The position numbers were made by a program, and so were the translations under genes. A DNA stretch of 64,000 nt from Psychroserpens luteolus (lineage in GTDB: Bacteria > Bacteroidota > Bacteroidia > Flavobacteriales > Flavobacteriaceae), in assembly GCF_021032705.1 (NCBI RefSeq), contig NZ_JAHVXI010000002.1:1-64000 (forward strand), written 5' to 3'. The first letter of the stretch is position 1, and each line of letters begins with the position of its first letter. Below, in pieces: positions 35,219-45,164 of this stretch. Below the pieces are notes generated by a model, which did no database searches, had not been told where the DNA came from, and saw nothing but the letters and a program-made list of their open reading frames with translations.

Positions 35219-36622
35219 TTATTTCTTGGCGTTGGCAATCATTTCAACTACCGAAGGCCTGTGCATAACATTGGGAAATAATTCTTCTAAGACGAACTCA
35301 TACTCATGATTGAGCAGCAGTGCATTTTTGAGATGATAATGTCCTTTGCTGTTTTGATTGAGTGTAAAATTTAAGCCAGCTAACCTAAATTCGAGTTCAG
35401 CAGTCTCTGGATAGAATTCGGCAGCTTGAATCAAATTAATAATAGACGCTTCATATTCACCCAAAGCAATAAGGATATCTGCTCTAGATAACCATGTTTG
35501 TAGTTCGTAATTACCTAGATCTAGTGTCTTTTTATAACCACGCTCGGCTTCTTCAAGAAAATTAAGACGTTGGTTAATTTGAGCGTATAATTTCCAATAT
35601 ACCACATTTTCACCATCTATATTTATGGCTTTATTGATGTAAAACAATGCTTTTAGATAATTCTGCTTCTTATTATAAAACTTTGTTATTGCAATCCATC
35701 CTTTGTCGAGTAGTGGGTCTTCATGAACTGTTTTATAAAAATACTGCACAGCAAGATCATCATTTCCAAGTTTTTCATAACAATAGCCAATTCGTAGCAA
35801 AGCAAATGAAGTTGGCTCATCTAGCGCCAGAGTAATTTTATAATTATCAATGGCTTCATGGTATAATTTTTTCTTTTCTAAGACTTTTCCCTTTTCTAAA
35901 TATGCTCCAACAAAGCTGTCATCTGAAATAATCGCAAAGTCAAAAGCAGCTAATGCCTTGTCATAATCTTTGATTGTGAAATACTGACGCCCTAGTTGGT
36001 GCCAAGCCACTTCGCAATACGGGTTTTTATCTAGATAGGTATTCAAAAACGTAATGGCATCTTCGTTTTCATCTAAAAAATCATAGCAATAAATAATATT
36101 ATATAAGGCTGAGTAGTCCTCTAAATCTAATTCTAAACATTTTTTGAAATATGTTCTTGCATTATGAAATTGGTCCAAAAATAAATACTCCATACCAATT
36201 AATGCGTAAAGGTCACTAGTGCCTTCATCACCTTGAGACAAGTCAAGCGCAATTAATAAGGTTTGAACTGCTTTTTCGTGTTCATCTTGTTTTGAAAGCA
36301 CATTGGCTTTTTGAATATATATTTCTTCATTAGAAGGTTCTAAAATATGAAGTTCATCAAGTAACTTGTCTGCTTCATCAAACTTGTTCTCTAAGACATA
36401 TAGTTCTGTTTGAAATAATTTTAGATTTATGGAAGAGGGATGTTGTTCGAGGCCTAATTTTACAGCTTTTTTTGCTAAAGCTATTTTACCTGTTTCCAGA
36501 TAATGATGTATAATGTTTTCAAATTCTCCAGAATCAAAGAACAAAACATTATTAGTCTTGAGCATTGATTCAAATCGATTAAGCGAAATATTGTTGTTGT
36601 CTTGAGGTAGACCAAACTCCAT
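35219..36622 (-). CDS. Cytoplasmic tetratricopeptide repeat protein
   Basis: This 467-aa protein has no signal peptide and is made of about ten TPR units, for example AWHQLGRQYFTIKDYDKALA and ALLRIGYCYEKLGNDDLAVQ. I chose ATG 36622 over a TTG six bases upstream. TPR arrays are protein-interaction scaffolds; nothing in the sequence gives the partner. It lies 98 bp before the DUF368 pair on the same strand. No catalytic domain is visible. Confidence 0.86.
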   Translation of the reverse strand: MEFGLPQDNNNISLNRFESMLKTNNVLFFDSGEFENIIHHYLETGKIALAKKAVKLGLEQHPSSINLKLFQTELYVLENKFDEADKLLDELHILEPSNEEIYIQKANVLSKQDEHEKAVQTLLIALDLSQGDEGTSDLYALIGMEYLFLDQFHNARTYFKKCLELDLEDYSALYNIIYCYDFLDENEDAITFLNTYLDKNPYCEVAWHQLGRQYFTIKDYDKALAAFDFAIISDDSFVGAYLEKGKVLEKKKLYHEAIDNYKITLALDEPTSFALLRIGYCYEKLGNDDLAVQYFYKTVHEDPLLDKGWIAITKFYNKKQNYLKALFYINKAINIDGENVVYWKLYAQINQRLNFLEEAERGYKKTLDLGNYELQTWLSRADILIALGEYEASIINLIQAAEFYPETAELEFRLAGLNFTLNQNSKGHYHLKNALLLNHEYEFVLEELFPNVMHRPSVVEMIANAKK

Positions 36623-36790
36623 AAGCAAATAGCATTGTTTGTTAAATAAAAGTACTCTTATCAGTTAAAATTTTTAACATCTAGGTTTAATGTTTTCAAC
36701 AAAATAGTTAACAGGTAGAGTAGTAGTTAAGATTAGTTGATTTTAGGTTCTAAAAATCAAATACTTAATACAATAAAGAAGTAGCATAAA

Positions 36791-37972
36791 TTATGCCGAA
36801 ATAGAATCTAAAACTTGAGTTATGATCTTACATCCTTTAATAATTTCAGCTTTTGAAATGGTTAAAGGTGGTGTAATTCGGATGGCGCATGGTTCAAAAA
36901 GTAGCCAAAATAGTATTAATCCTTCATCTTGGCACTTCAAAATCACTTCATTTGTGACATCAGCAGATGGTGTTATAGCAGCTAACATTAATCCTTGTCC
37001 GCGTATTTCTGTAATTAATTCATGTTGCAAATGTTCACGAATTAATTGCTCTTTTTCCAAAGTTTCTTTTATGAGATTGCTCTCTGTAATCTCTTTTACT
37101 GTGGCTAGTGCAGCAGCTGCTATGACTGGATGACCACCAAAGGTAGTGATGTGACCAAGTTTAGGTGCATCTTGTAATGCATTCATAAATGTTGTCGAAG
37201 AAGTAAATGCACCAATAGGCATGCCTCCTCCTAAACCTTTTCCAGTAACTAATATATCTGGTATACAGTTGTAATGTTCAAATCCGAAAAGTTTTCCTGT
37301 TCGTCCAAACCCAGGTTGGATTTCATCTAATATTAATAAAGCACCAACATCATCACAGCGTTTACGAACTTTTTCTAAATAATTATCCAAAGGAAGAATA
37401 AAGCCTGCTCCACCTTGAATCGTTTCTAAAATGACAGCAGCCGTTTTATGCGTAATTTTTGATAATTCCTCTTCATTATTAAATTGAATGAAACGTACAT
37501 CAGGAACCAATGGTCTGAACACACGTTTTCGTTCTTCGTAACCCATCACGCTCATAGAGCCCATAGTATTTCCATGATAGGCATGATGTGCAGCTACAAT
37601 TTCACTGCGTCCGGTAACACGTTTTGCTAATTTTAGCGCACCTTCAATAGCTTCTGTACCAGAATTGGTTAAATAGGTTTTTTCTAAATTCTTCGGAAGG
37701 TGTGCTGCCAATAACTTTGAGAGTTCCACTGCTGGTTCTTGGATATACTCACCATAAACCATCACGTGTAGATACTTATCTAGTTGTGCTTTTATAGCTT
37801 CAACTACTTTAGGATGTTTATGACCTAAACTACACGCAGAAACACCAGCTACAAAATCTAAATACGCCTTTTGGTTGGTATCATAAATATAAGAGCCTTC
37901 GGCATGTGATATGGACATTGCCAAAGGATGAGGGGTTGTTTGCGCTTGATATTTGAAGAAATCTTCTTTCAT
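36791..37972 (-). CDS. Class III PLP-dependent aminotransferase
   Basis: This 393-aa protein has the class III fold: SGTEAIEGALKLAKRVTGR (phosphate-binding segment), LILDEIQPGFGRTGKLFGFE, and the PLP lysine in ILVTGKGLGGGMPIGAF. It is related to acetylornithine/omega aminotransferases (ArgD-like). The start ATG (37972) shares its A with the stop of the OstA-like gene (TGATG); a TTG one codon upstream is less likely. It is coupled to OstA, a common order in Flavobacteriia. It is not of the DegT type, so it is not the missing KdnA. The physiological substrate cannot be told. Confidence 0.88.
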   Translation of the reverse strand: MKEDFFKYQAQTTPHPLAMSISHAEGSYIYDTNQKAYLDFVAGVSACSLGHKHPKVVEAIKAQLDKYLHVMVYGEYIQEPAVELSKLLAAHLPKNLEKTYLTNSGTEAIEGALKLAKRVTGRSEIVAAHHAYHGNTMGSMSVMGYEERKRVFRPLVPDVRFIQFNNEEELSKITHKTAAVILETIQGGAGFILPLDNYLEKVRKRCDDVGALLILDEIQPGFGRTGKLFGFEHYNCIPDILVTGKGLGGGMPIGAFTSSTTFMNALQDAPKLGHITTFGGHPVIAAAALATVKEITESNLIKETLEKEQLIREHLQHELITEIRGQGLMLAAITPSADVTNEVILKCQDEGLILFWLLFEPCAIRITPPLTISKAEIIKGCKIITQVLDSISA

Positions 37973-39762
37973 CAATTATCTTTCTTTGCTTTAGAGTATA
38001 CAGGTAATTTGTTTTTTAAGGGTTTAGACTGTTTTTTAAGTCTGTCCTTTTTGGGAATCTGCCTATTGGCTTTATTTTCTTTGCTCTTGTCTTTTTTCTT
38101 TGCTGTATCTACACGTTTCATAAGAGCATCATCAAAAAACTCTTCATCTTCAACATAAGGATCTAATCCTTTAATTACTGGTAAAACCAAGGGAGGGTCA
38201 TCGCTAAATAAATCATCAACGCTTTTGGGTTGTTCATCACCTCTCCAATCAAAACCTCTAAATTTTCGAGCGTTCTCTGGAAACTGTGATTCCGGATATA
38301 TATCACCATCTACTTGATTTAGTAGGGTGATAATCTTATAAGGTCCGTCAAATTGAAGATTAATACTTCCAGATTTCGATTTATTGATACCAATTAAGGT
38401 GTCTTTGTCGTCTCGAGTATAAAAAATGATTTCAGCATTCTTTATAATATCAACATTGTAGAGTTCATTATCTTTAAATAATCCTATTAATTTCTGACCT
38501 TTTATTTGATTGAATCCATCACCAAGTGTATCCTTGCTTATCAAAAAAGCATTATCGAAGACTTTAAGAGAATCGAGTTCTTCTTTTTCAACATCTGAAA
38601 TCAAATGAATGGAATCACCTGTCATTTGATTTCCGAGATTCCAGAGTATAGGCCTTCGTTTTACAGAAAATTCATCACCAGTAGAATAGCGTTTTAAATT
38701 TATTAATTGGGTCAATCCAGTTTTGTGGTCGGCATGAATAGAATCTGCTTTTCCACTCATATCACTTTTATACATTTTAGCATTGTAATACGCTCTTGTG
38801 ATACGATGTTCAGGTTTCCCAGTCACCATTAGGGTATCGGCATGTATATATATAGAATCTTGATCTTGAACCGTTATGGCTAGTGCGCGTTTGGTTATAA
38901 AAACGGAATCTTTGGCTCTAAAGACTTCAGCATAATGTCCTTTAACGATACTCTTATTAATGGTATCTGTAACCGTAATATTATTTGTTGCAGACGCAAA
39001 ACTGTTAGTCCTATCAAAATATAAACTATCACCTTCAACTCTTCGATTGTCATAGTCGATCTTCGAATTCTTTATAAAATAACCAACATCGTTATTGGTA
39101 TCGTAAAATCCACGTTCAGAATATACTTTACTTGTTTCCCCAACGATTGTTGATGGTCCATACATATAAGCGTGTCCAGTTTCCGAATAAAAATCGAGCT
39201 GATTTGTATTTAGGGTATATTCTGGATTAACAAGAACAACATCTTTATAAAAACGATATTTGCTTTCATTGAGATAGTAGCGACCAATCTGACTCGTAAT
39301 GGTGCCCGATGAGTCTCTAACAACCTTACCCATGCTCTTGTAATAGGCTTGTTGCTTAGTTCTATCAAAATATAAGGTGTCTGTGGTGAGCGTCGATTGA
39401 GGTTCTGTTAATACGACATCACCAGCAGCAAAGGCAAGTTGTGTAATGCCGCTATACTCCACATATTTTGAGGTCATGTTAATGGTATCACCTTGTTTGA
39501 TAACGACATTACTAAAAGCTTCAATAAAGTCTTCGTTTTGATAATAAATGGCTTTGTCACACCACATATCAACACCTTCATGTACAATATGAATTTGACC
39601 TTGATCACTACGAACAAATGTTGTAACGTTAGGACCTGAAAGTGAATCTCTAACCGTAAAACCAGAGTATTCTATAAAGATTTTCTTTGATTCTTGAGAA
39701 TAGGAATATGCTGTTGTTAAACAACCTGCTAGTATAAGTATGTATCTGAATATTAGATTCAA
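37972..39762 (-). CDS. OstA-like (LptA/LptD N-terminal type) LPS transport protein
   Basis: This 596-aa protein has a signal peptide (FRYILILAGCLTTAYSYSQ) and long stretches of beta-jellyroll repeats typical of OstA-like domains: CDKAIYYQNEDFIEAFSNVVI, TDTLYFDRTKQQAYYKSMG and EGDSLYFDRTNSFAS. These slide-like folds carry LPS across the periplasm. The last 60 residues are lysine-rich and probably disordered. No C-terminal barrel is present, so this is not full LptD. It lies downstream of purA (70 bp) and is coupled to the aminotransferase. Confidence 0.87.
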   Translation of the reverse strand: MNLIFRYILILAGCLTTAYSYSQESKKIFIEYSGFTVRDSLSGPNVTTFVRSDQGQIHIVHEGVDMWCDKAIYYQNEDFIEAFSNVVIKQGDTINMTSKYVEYSGITQLAFAAGDVVLTEPQSTLTTDTLYFDRTKQQAYYKSMGKVVRDSSGTITSQIGRYYLNESKYRFYKDVVLVNPEYTLNTNQLDFYSETGHAYMYGPSTIVGETSKVYSERGFYDTNNDVGYFIKNSKIDYDNRRVEGDSLYFDRTNSFASATNNITVTDTINKSIVKGHYAEVFRAKDSVFITKRALAITVQDQDSIYIHADTLMVTGKPEHRITRAYYNAKMYKSDMSGKADSIHADHKTGLTQLINLKRYSTGDEFSVKRRPILWNLGNQMTGDSIHLISDVEKEELDSLKVFDNAFLISKDTLGDGFNQIKGQKLIGLFKDNELYNVDIIKNAEIIFYTRDDKDTLIGINKSKSGSINLQFDGPYKIITLLNQVDGDIYPESQFPENARKFRGFDWRGDEQPKSVDDLFSDDPPLVLPVIKGLDPYVEDEEFFDDALMKRVDTAKKKDKSKENKANRQIPKKDRLKKQSKPLKNKLPVYSKAKKDN

Positions 39763-39832
39763 GTCAATGTGATTTGCTCCAAAAATAACTATAATCTCTT
39801 CGGAATAGTATGCCTTAACAGATTTTTAATAC

Positions 39833-41104
39833 CTAGCGATTGATGGTCTGTGTTCGATCTGGACCAACAGACACTATAGTGATAGGAATTTCTAATTCTT
39901 TTTCCAAAAATGCGATGTATTCGTTTAATTCTGAAGGGAACTCTGATACGTCTCTCATTTTGGTTAGATCTTCTTTCCAACCTTTGAAATCTGTATAGAT
40001 TGGTGTCACATTCTCTTGCTCGATATTAAATGGTAAGTGCGTGATTGTTTCACCTTTATATTTGTAGGCTGTACATACTTTTAAAGTTTTAAAACCTGAG
40101 AGTACATCACCTTTCATCATACTCAATTGAGTAACACCATTTACTTGACAAGCATATTTAAGAGCAACCAGATCTAGCCATCCGCAACGTCTAGGCCGAC
40201 CAGTTACGGCACCAAACTCATGACCAATACGTGCCATTTCGGCTCCAGTTTCATCAAATAATTCGGTGGGAAATGGACCTGACCCAACACGAGTGGTATA
40301 GGCTTTAAAAATTCCGAATACTTCGCCAATCCTATTTGGTGCAACTCCTAGACCAGTACAGGCTCCAGATGCTGTTGTATTTGATGATGTCACAAACGGA
40401 TAGGTTCCGAAGTCGATATCTAGTAATGATCCTTGAGCACCTTCAGCTAAAATTGGTTTTCCTGCTTTTAATGCTTGGTTTAAATACTCTTCACTATCTA
40501 TAAATTGTAATTCTTTCAGACGTTCAACTGCAGAAAAGAATTCATCTTCCATTTCTTTTAAATCATATTGGATGTCTACATTGTAAAATCCGATCATTGC
40601 TTCATGTTTGTTAGCTAGAGAACGATACTTATCTTTCCAATTGTCTAATTCAAGATCACCAATTCTAATTCCGTTCCGACCAGTTTTATCCATATAAGTC
40701 GGCCCAATACCTTTAAGAGTAGAACCAATTTTGGCTTTTCCTTTAGACGTTTCAGAAGCTGCATCTAATAAACGATGTGTTGGTAAAATTACATGAGCTT
40801 TTCTTGAAATTATCAATTTTGATTTATAATCTAAATCAAACTTATCTAAGCCATCTAATTCCTGCACAAAAACAACAGGATCGATTACAACACCATTTCC
40901 TATCACGTTGATAGAATCATCATGAAAAATCCCTGACGGAATTGTTCTTAGAACATGTTTGATACCATCAAATTCTAAGGTGTGTCCAGCATTTGGTCCA
41001 CCTTGAAAACGAGCAATAATATTGTATTTGGAGGTGAGTACATCAACAATTTTTCCTTTGCCTTCGTCGCCCCATTGTAATCCTAGTAGTAAATCTACTG
41101 CCAT
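39833..41104 (-). CDS. purA: Adenylosuccinate synthetase
   Basis: This 423-aa protein starts at ATG 41104 with AVDLLLGLQWGDEGKGKIVD, the GTP-binding P-loop of PurA. An in-frame extension upstream to 41221 is in the Fur gene and not family sequence. Further motifs: QGGPNAGHTL, KIGSTLKGIGPTYMDK, GAQGSLLDIDFGTYPFVTSSN and TGRPRRCGWLD. PurA converts IMP to adenylosuccinate with aspartate and GTP. It begins 7 bp after the stop of a Fur-family regulator, so it is probably in the same transcript. Confidence 0.97.
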   Translation of the reverse strand: MAVDLLLGLQWGDEGKGKIVDVLTSKYNIIARFQGGPNAGHTLEFDGIKHVLRTIPSGIFHDDSINVIGNGVVIDPVVFVQELDGLDKFDLDYKSKLIISRKAHVILPTHRLLDAASETSKGKAKIGSTLKGIGPTYMDKTGRNGIRIGDLELDNWKDKYRSLANKHEAMIGFYNVDIQYDLKEMEDEFFSAVERLKELQFIDSEEYLNQALKAGKPILAEGAQGSLLDIDFGTYPFVTSSNTTASGACTGLGVAPNRIGEVFGIFKAYTTRVGSGPFPTELFDETGAEMARIGHEFGAVTGRPRRCGWLDLVALKYACQVNGVTQLSMMKGDVLSGFKTLKVCTAYKYKGETITHLPFNIEQENVTPIYTDFKGWKEDLTKMRDVSEFPSELNEYIAFLEKELEIPITIVSVGPDRTQTINR

Positions 41105-41111
41105 TGTGTAA

Positions 41112-41567
41112 TTAGTTAGTTGGTTTGTTTTTTGTTCCGTAAAAGTAGAGAGAGTGGTTAGAGATAGAAATATCAAAAACCTCTTCGATTGTTTTTTTAA
41201 TTGATTGAATTCGAGGGTCACAGAACTCGATGACTTCGCCAGTGTCTGTCATAATCACATGATCATGTTGTTTATCGAAATATGATTTTTCATAGTGGGC
41301 TTGGTTTTGACCAAACTGATGCTTTCTTACCAAAGCACATTCCATTAATATTTCAATAGTATTGTAAAGTGTAGCACGACTTACACGATAGTTTTTATTT
41401 TTCATTTTAATATACAAAGATTCAATATCAAAATGTTCTTCACTATCATAAATTTCTTGAAGAATAGCGTAGCGCTCAGGTGTTTTTCTGTGGCCTTTTT
41501 CTTCTAAGAACTTTGTAAAAACGTTTTTTACAATCTCTTGGTTAGTCTGTTCTGTATTTTCACTCAT
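41112..41567 (-). CDS. Fur-family transcriptional regulator
   Basis: This 151-aa protein has the Fur winged helix ([15 protein letters not shown] and [16 protein letters not shown]) followed by the dimerisation and metal-binding domain ([25 protein letters not shown]). Start at ATG 41567; a TTG six bases upstream is less likely. The usual C-x-x-C structural zinc pair after HDH is replaced by M-T-D-T, leaving only single cysteines (FCDPRI), so structural zinc is doubtful. Metal and target are unknown (iron, zinc or peroxide-responsive). It lies between rel (20 bp) and purA (7 bp). Confidence 0.88.
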   Translation of the reverse strand: MSENTEQTNQEIVKNVFTKFLEEKGHRKTPERYAILQEIYDSEEHFDIESLYIKMKNKNYRVSRATLYNTIEILMECALVRKHQFGQNQAHYEKSYFDKQHDHVIMTDTGEVIEFCDPRIQSIKKTIEEVFDISISNHSLYFYGTKNKPTN

Positions 41568-41593
41568 AATCAAGGCACAAATTTACACATTTT

Positions 41594-43798
41594 TTAGACT
41601 CTAGTCACCTTATCTATTCCATTAATTTTTTTAAGATTATCAATTAGTTTTTTTAGCATGTTAATATTATTAACTACAACATTAATCTTACCACTAAACA
41701 CGCCATCATCTGTCTCAAAACTGATGCTTTTCATGTTCACATGCATGTTAGAAGAAATAACCTCTGTAATGTTATTAACCAAGCCTAAATTATCAATACC
41801 AGATAGCTTAATTTGTGTTGCAAACTCTTGCTGTGTAGAATCGATCCATTTGGCTTGCATTATACGATATGCATAATTGGATTGCATACTAAGTGCATTC
41901 GGACAATTTTTTTTATGAACTTTTATACCATCATTTATGGTTAGAAATCCAAATACCGGATCACCAGGTATAGGATTACAACATGTAGATAGCTTATAAT
42001 CTAATTTTTCTTCCTCTTTGCCAAATACTAGTTGATCGTATTTTGAGGTAATCTCATCTTTATCAATATCTGGAGCAGCGGTTGGTTTACGAATTCTATT
42101 TTTAATATAACTCATAAACATATTACTACGAGAAGAGGCATAGTCTTTAAGCATGCTATTATCTATAGTACCAATACCAACTCTATAAAATAGATCTAAG
42201 CTTGTTTTGAGTTTGAAATGGTTTACCATTTCATTCACCGATTTTTCATCGAGTAGAATTTTAAGCTGTTTAAGCTTTCGTCTTAAAATTTCCTTTCCTT
42301 CTTCGGCGACATCTTTTTTCTCTGCTTTGAGCGATGATTTAATTTTACTTCTGGCTCTTGCTGTAGTTGCATAGTCTAGCCAGTTACGGTTTGGTTTTAT
42401 GTTTTCGGCTGTTAGAATTTCGACTTGATCACCACTATTGAGTTCATGACTCAAAGGGACCAGTTTTCCGTTTACTTTTGCACCTTTAGTCTTCATGCCA
42501 ACTTCGGTATGAATACTAAATGCAAAATCGATAGGAGTAGCACCTTTTGGTAATGATTTTAATTGACCTTTAGGCGAGAACACGAATATTTCTTTTGAAT
42601 ACAGATTAAGTTTAAACTGTTCAACAAAATCGACGGCATTAGTTTCATTGCTTTCTAAAGCCTCTTGTAGCTTATCAATCCATGTATCCAAAGCATCTTC
42701 GGCATTACCTTGCTTATACTTATAGTGAGCAGCATAGCCTTTTTCGGCAATTTCATTCATACGTTCACTTCGAATTTGAACTTCAACCCATCTACTTTTT
42801 GGACCCATTACAGTAATGTGAAGGGCTTCATAACCTGTAGATTTTGGTGACGAAATCCAATCGCGTAATCGTGTTGGATTAGGTCTAAAATGATCTGTCA
42901 CTATAGAATAAATTTTCCAGGCTAGGAATTTTTCATTTTTAAAATCGGATTTGTAGATAATCCTTACGGCAAACTTATCATAGACTTCCTCAAAATTAAC
43001 TCCTTGTTTAACGATCTTTTTTCTGATGGAGTAAATCGACTTTGGTCGCCCTTTAATTTCGTAGTTAAGACCTTCTTTATCTAATGAATCTACTATGACT
43101 TTAGAAAAATCTTTAATATAGCTATCCTGTTCGGCTTTACTATCTTGTATTTTCTCTAGAAGATCATTGTATACTTCAGGCTCGGTGTATTTGAGTCCGA
43201 GATCTTCAAGTTCTGTTTTTATATTATAGAGTCCAATTCTATGAGCAAGAGGCGCATAGATGTATAAGGTTTCCGAAGCGATCTTCTCTTGTTTATCCTT
43301 ACGCATGGAATCCATGGTTTGCATATTGTGAAGACGATCGGCTATTTTAATAATGATTACACGAACATCATCATTAAGCGTTAATAACATCTTCCGGAAA
43401 TTTTCAGCTTGGGTAGATACATCTGCATCTTTACTCAGTGAAGAAATCTTGGTTAACCCATCGACAATGCGCGCCACAGTTTCACCAAACAGGCGTTCGA
43501 TATCGTCTTTTGTATAATCTGGGTTATCTTCAACAACATCATGAAGTAGGGCAGCAGCAATACTTGTTGCGTCCAATCCAATCTCACTTGCAACGATCTT
43601 CGCTACAGCAATAGGATGAAAGATATAGGCTTCGCCCGATTTTCTTCGTTGTCCGTTATGCGCATCTACAGCAACTTCAAAGGCTTCTCTTATTAGTTTT
43701 TTATCCTCTTTGGAGAGGGTTTGATAACTTACTTTTAGGAGCTCTTTGTAGGCTTTGGCAATCTCAGCATTTTCTTTTTCAATCTCTACTTCAGTCAT
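41594..43798 (-). CDS. Bifunctional (p)ppGpp synthetase/hydrolase (RelA/SpoT family)
   Basis: This 734-aa protein has the canonical long-Rel order. The HD hydrolase domain (YIFHPIAVAKIV, LLHDVVEDN, IKIADRLHNMQTM) is intact at residues about 45-190. The synthetase domain (GRPKSIYSIRKK, STGYEALHITVMG, EVQIRSERMNEIAEKGYAA) is intact at about 235-360. A TGS domain (residues about 400-465), a zinc-finger/helical region (STCCNPIPGDPVFGF) and a C-terminal ACT domain follow. It makes and degrades the alarmone (p)ppGpp in response to starvation. Both catalytic halves look active. It is probably the only long Rel. It precedes the Fur gene by 20 bp. Confidence 0.96.
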   Translation of the reverse strand: MTEVEIEKENAEIAKAYKELLKVSYQTLSKEDKKLIREAFEVAVDAHNGQRRKSGEAYIFHPIAVAKIVASEIGLDATSIAAALLHDVVEDNPDYTKDDIERLFGETVARIVDGLTKISSLSKDADVSTQAENFRKMLLTLNDDVRVIIIKIADRLHNMQTMDSMRKDKQEKIASETLYIYAPLAHRIGLYNIKTELEDLGLKYTEPEVYNDLLEKIQDSKAEQDSYIKDFSKVIVDSLDKEGLNYEIKGRPKSIYSIRKKIVKQGVNFEEVYDKFAVRIIYKSDFKNEKFLAWKIYSIVTDHFRPNPTRLRDWISSPKSTGYEALHITVMGPKSRWVEVQIRSERMNEIAEKGYAAHYKYKQGNAEDALDTWIDKLQEALESNETNAVDFVEQFKLNLYSKEIFVFSPKGQLKSLPKGATPIDFAFSIHTEVGMKTKGAKVNGKLVPLSHELNSGDQVEILTAENIKPNRNWLDYATTARARSKIKSSLKAEKKDVAEEGKEILRRKLKQLKILLDEKSVNEMVNHFKLKTSLDLFYRVGIGTIDNSMLKDYASSRSNMFMSYIKNRIRKPTAAPDIDKDEITSKYDQLVFGKEEEKLDYKLSTCCNPIPGDPVFGFLTINDGIKVHKKNCPNALSMQSNYAYRIMQAKWIDSTQQEFATQIKLSGIDNLGLVNNITEVISSNMHVNMKSISFETDDGVFSGKINVVVNNINMLKKLIDNLKKINGIDKVTRV

Positions 43799-43922
43799 AG
43801 AACTAAAGTATGAATAAGAATTTTAATGTGCAACGGGTTTTTGGGTTTATTATAAGTAAATTAACTCTTACTAATTAAATGGTCTGGCAGAAAATTTTGA
43901 ACGGTCTTGAGATGTGTTCTTA

Positions 43923-45161
43923 CTATTGCATTTTCCTCAAATTCTTTACACGATCTAAAAGCGTAGGATGTGAATAGTGTGCATATACATATGAGGGATG
44001 CGGTGTTAAATTGCTCAAACTATTTTTGGAGAGTTTTTTTAATGAGGTCACTAATGGTTCAGCTTTATAAGTGTCTTTAGCATAATCATCGGCCTGATAT
44101 TCAAACTTACGCGAGAGGTGATTCATGACTAAGCTTGTTAATTCTGAAATAGGTGAGTAGAGCAGTCCGAAAGCAATTAAACCAACATGAAAACTATGTG
44201 TTTCAACACCAAGCGCATTTGATAGTAAAGTGTTAGATATAAAAATTGAGAGGATAAAAAAGGTGAGTCCAGTTAAAGCGATGGACGCTATCAGATTATA
44301 TATAATATGTTGTCGTTTGTAATGTCCAACTTCGTGAGCTAGCACTGCAACAATTTCTTCCTCATTAAGTTCTTTAATCAATGTGTCATAAAGTGTCACA
44401 CGTTTTTCACTACCAAACCCTGAAAAATAAGCATTGGCTTTGGTGCTGCGTTTAGAGCCATCGATAATAAATATCTTATCCAAATTAAAGCCTACAGATT
44501 TAGCATATTCCGAAATTTTATCTCGTAAGCTTCCATCCTCCAAAGGTGTTTGTTTATTAAATAAAGGAACAATAAGTTTGGAGTAAAACATATTCATGAA
44601 AACGGTGAATACAGTCACAATTCCCCAAGCATATAACCAAAACAAATCTTGTGTTTGTTGATAAAACCAAATAATTAGAGCTAAAATACCACCTCCAATA
44701 ATAGCCATCATCAACAACCCTTTAATCTTATCAAGTATAAATGTTTTTTTTGTGGTTTTATTAAAACCGAATTGTTCTTCAATAACAAAAGTTTTATAAT
44801 AACTAAAAGGTGTAGATATAATATCGCTTCCAAGCATAATGATTCCGAAGAAAATCAGTGCCACTATAATTGGATGCTCACTAAAATTTCTAGCAATAGT
44901 ATCAACATATTCAAAGCCATCGAACCATAAAAATCCAAGAGTTAAAGTTAGGGAAAAGAGTGAACTCCATATGCCAAATTTATAGTTGGTTTTTTTATAA
45001 GCTTGAGATTTTTTGTATTCATTGTCGTCATAAACATCACTTAATTCATCTGGTATTGGATCACTGTAATGTTTTGCATTGAGCGCATCTAAATATTTAT
45101 CAATAATAAAGTTGATGATAATAATTGAAATAATAGTATAGAAAAGCGTATCTGTTGTCAT
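43923..45161 (-). CDS. M48 family metallopeptidase (Ste24/CAAX protease 1 type)
   Basis: This 412-aa membrane protein has several transmembrane helices at the N-terminus and the zinc motif HEVGHYKRQH (near residue 278), with the third ligand likely in the later EYQADDYAKD. The order fits type M48A (Ste24-like) peptidases, which bacteria use for membrane protein quality control. ASN-rich stretches typical of signal sequences are absent. It lies 3 bp after the TrmH-like gene on the same strand, so it is coupled to it. Confidence 0.93.
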   Translation of the reverse strand: MTTDTLFYTIISIIIINFIIDKYLDALNAKHYSDPIPDELSDVYDDNEYKKSQAYKKTNYKFGIWSSLFSLTLTLGFLWFDGFEYVDTIARNFSEHPIIVALIFFGIIMLGSDIISTPFSYYKTFVIEEQFGFNKTTKKTFILDKIKGLLMMAIIGGGILALIIWFYQQTQDLFWLYAWGIVTVFTVFMNMFYSKLIVPLFNKQTPLEDGSLRDKISEYAKSVGFNLDKIFIIDGSKRSTKANAYFSGFGSEKRVTLYDTLIKELNEEEIVAVLAHEVGHYKRQHIIYNLIASIALTGLTFFILSIFISNTLLSNALGVETHSFHVGLIAFGLLYSPISELTSLVMNHLSRKFEYQADDYAKDTYKAEPLVTSLKKLSKNSLSNLTPHPSYVYAHYSHPTLLDRVKNLRKMQ

Positions 45162-45164
45162 ATG

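Noticed and set aside
36791-37972. Class III aminotransferase as the missing KdnA partner of KdnB
   Set aside because: Characterised KdnA belongs, as far as I recall, to the DegT/DnrJ/EryC1 family, not class III; it is also 9 kb away in another operon.
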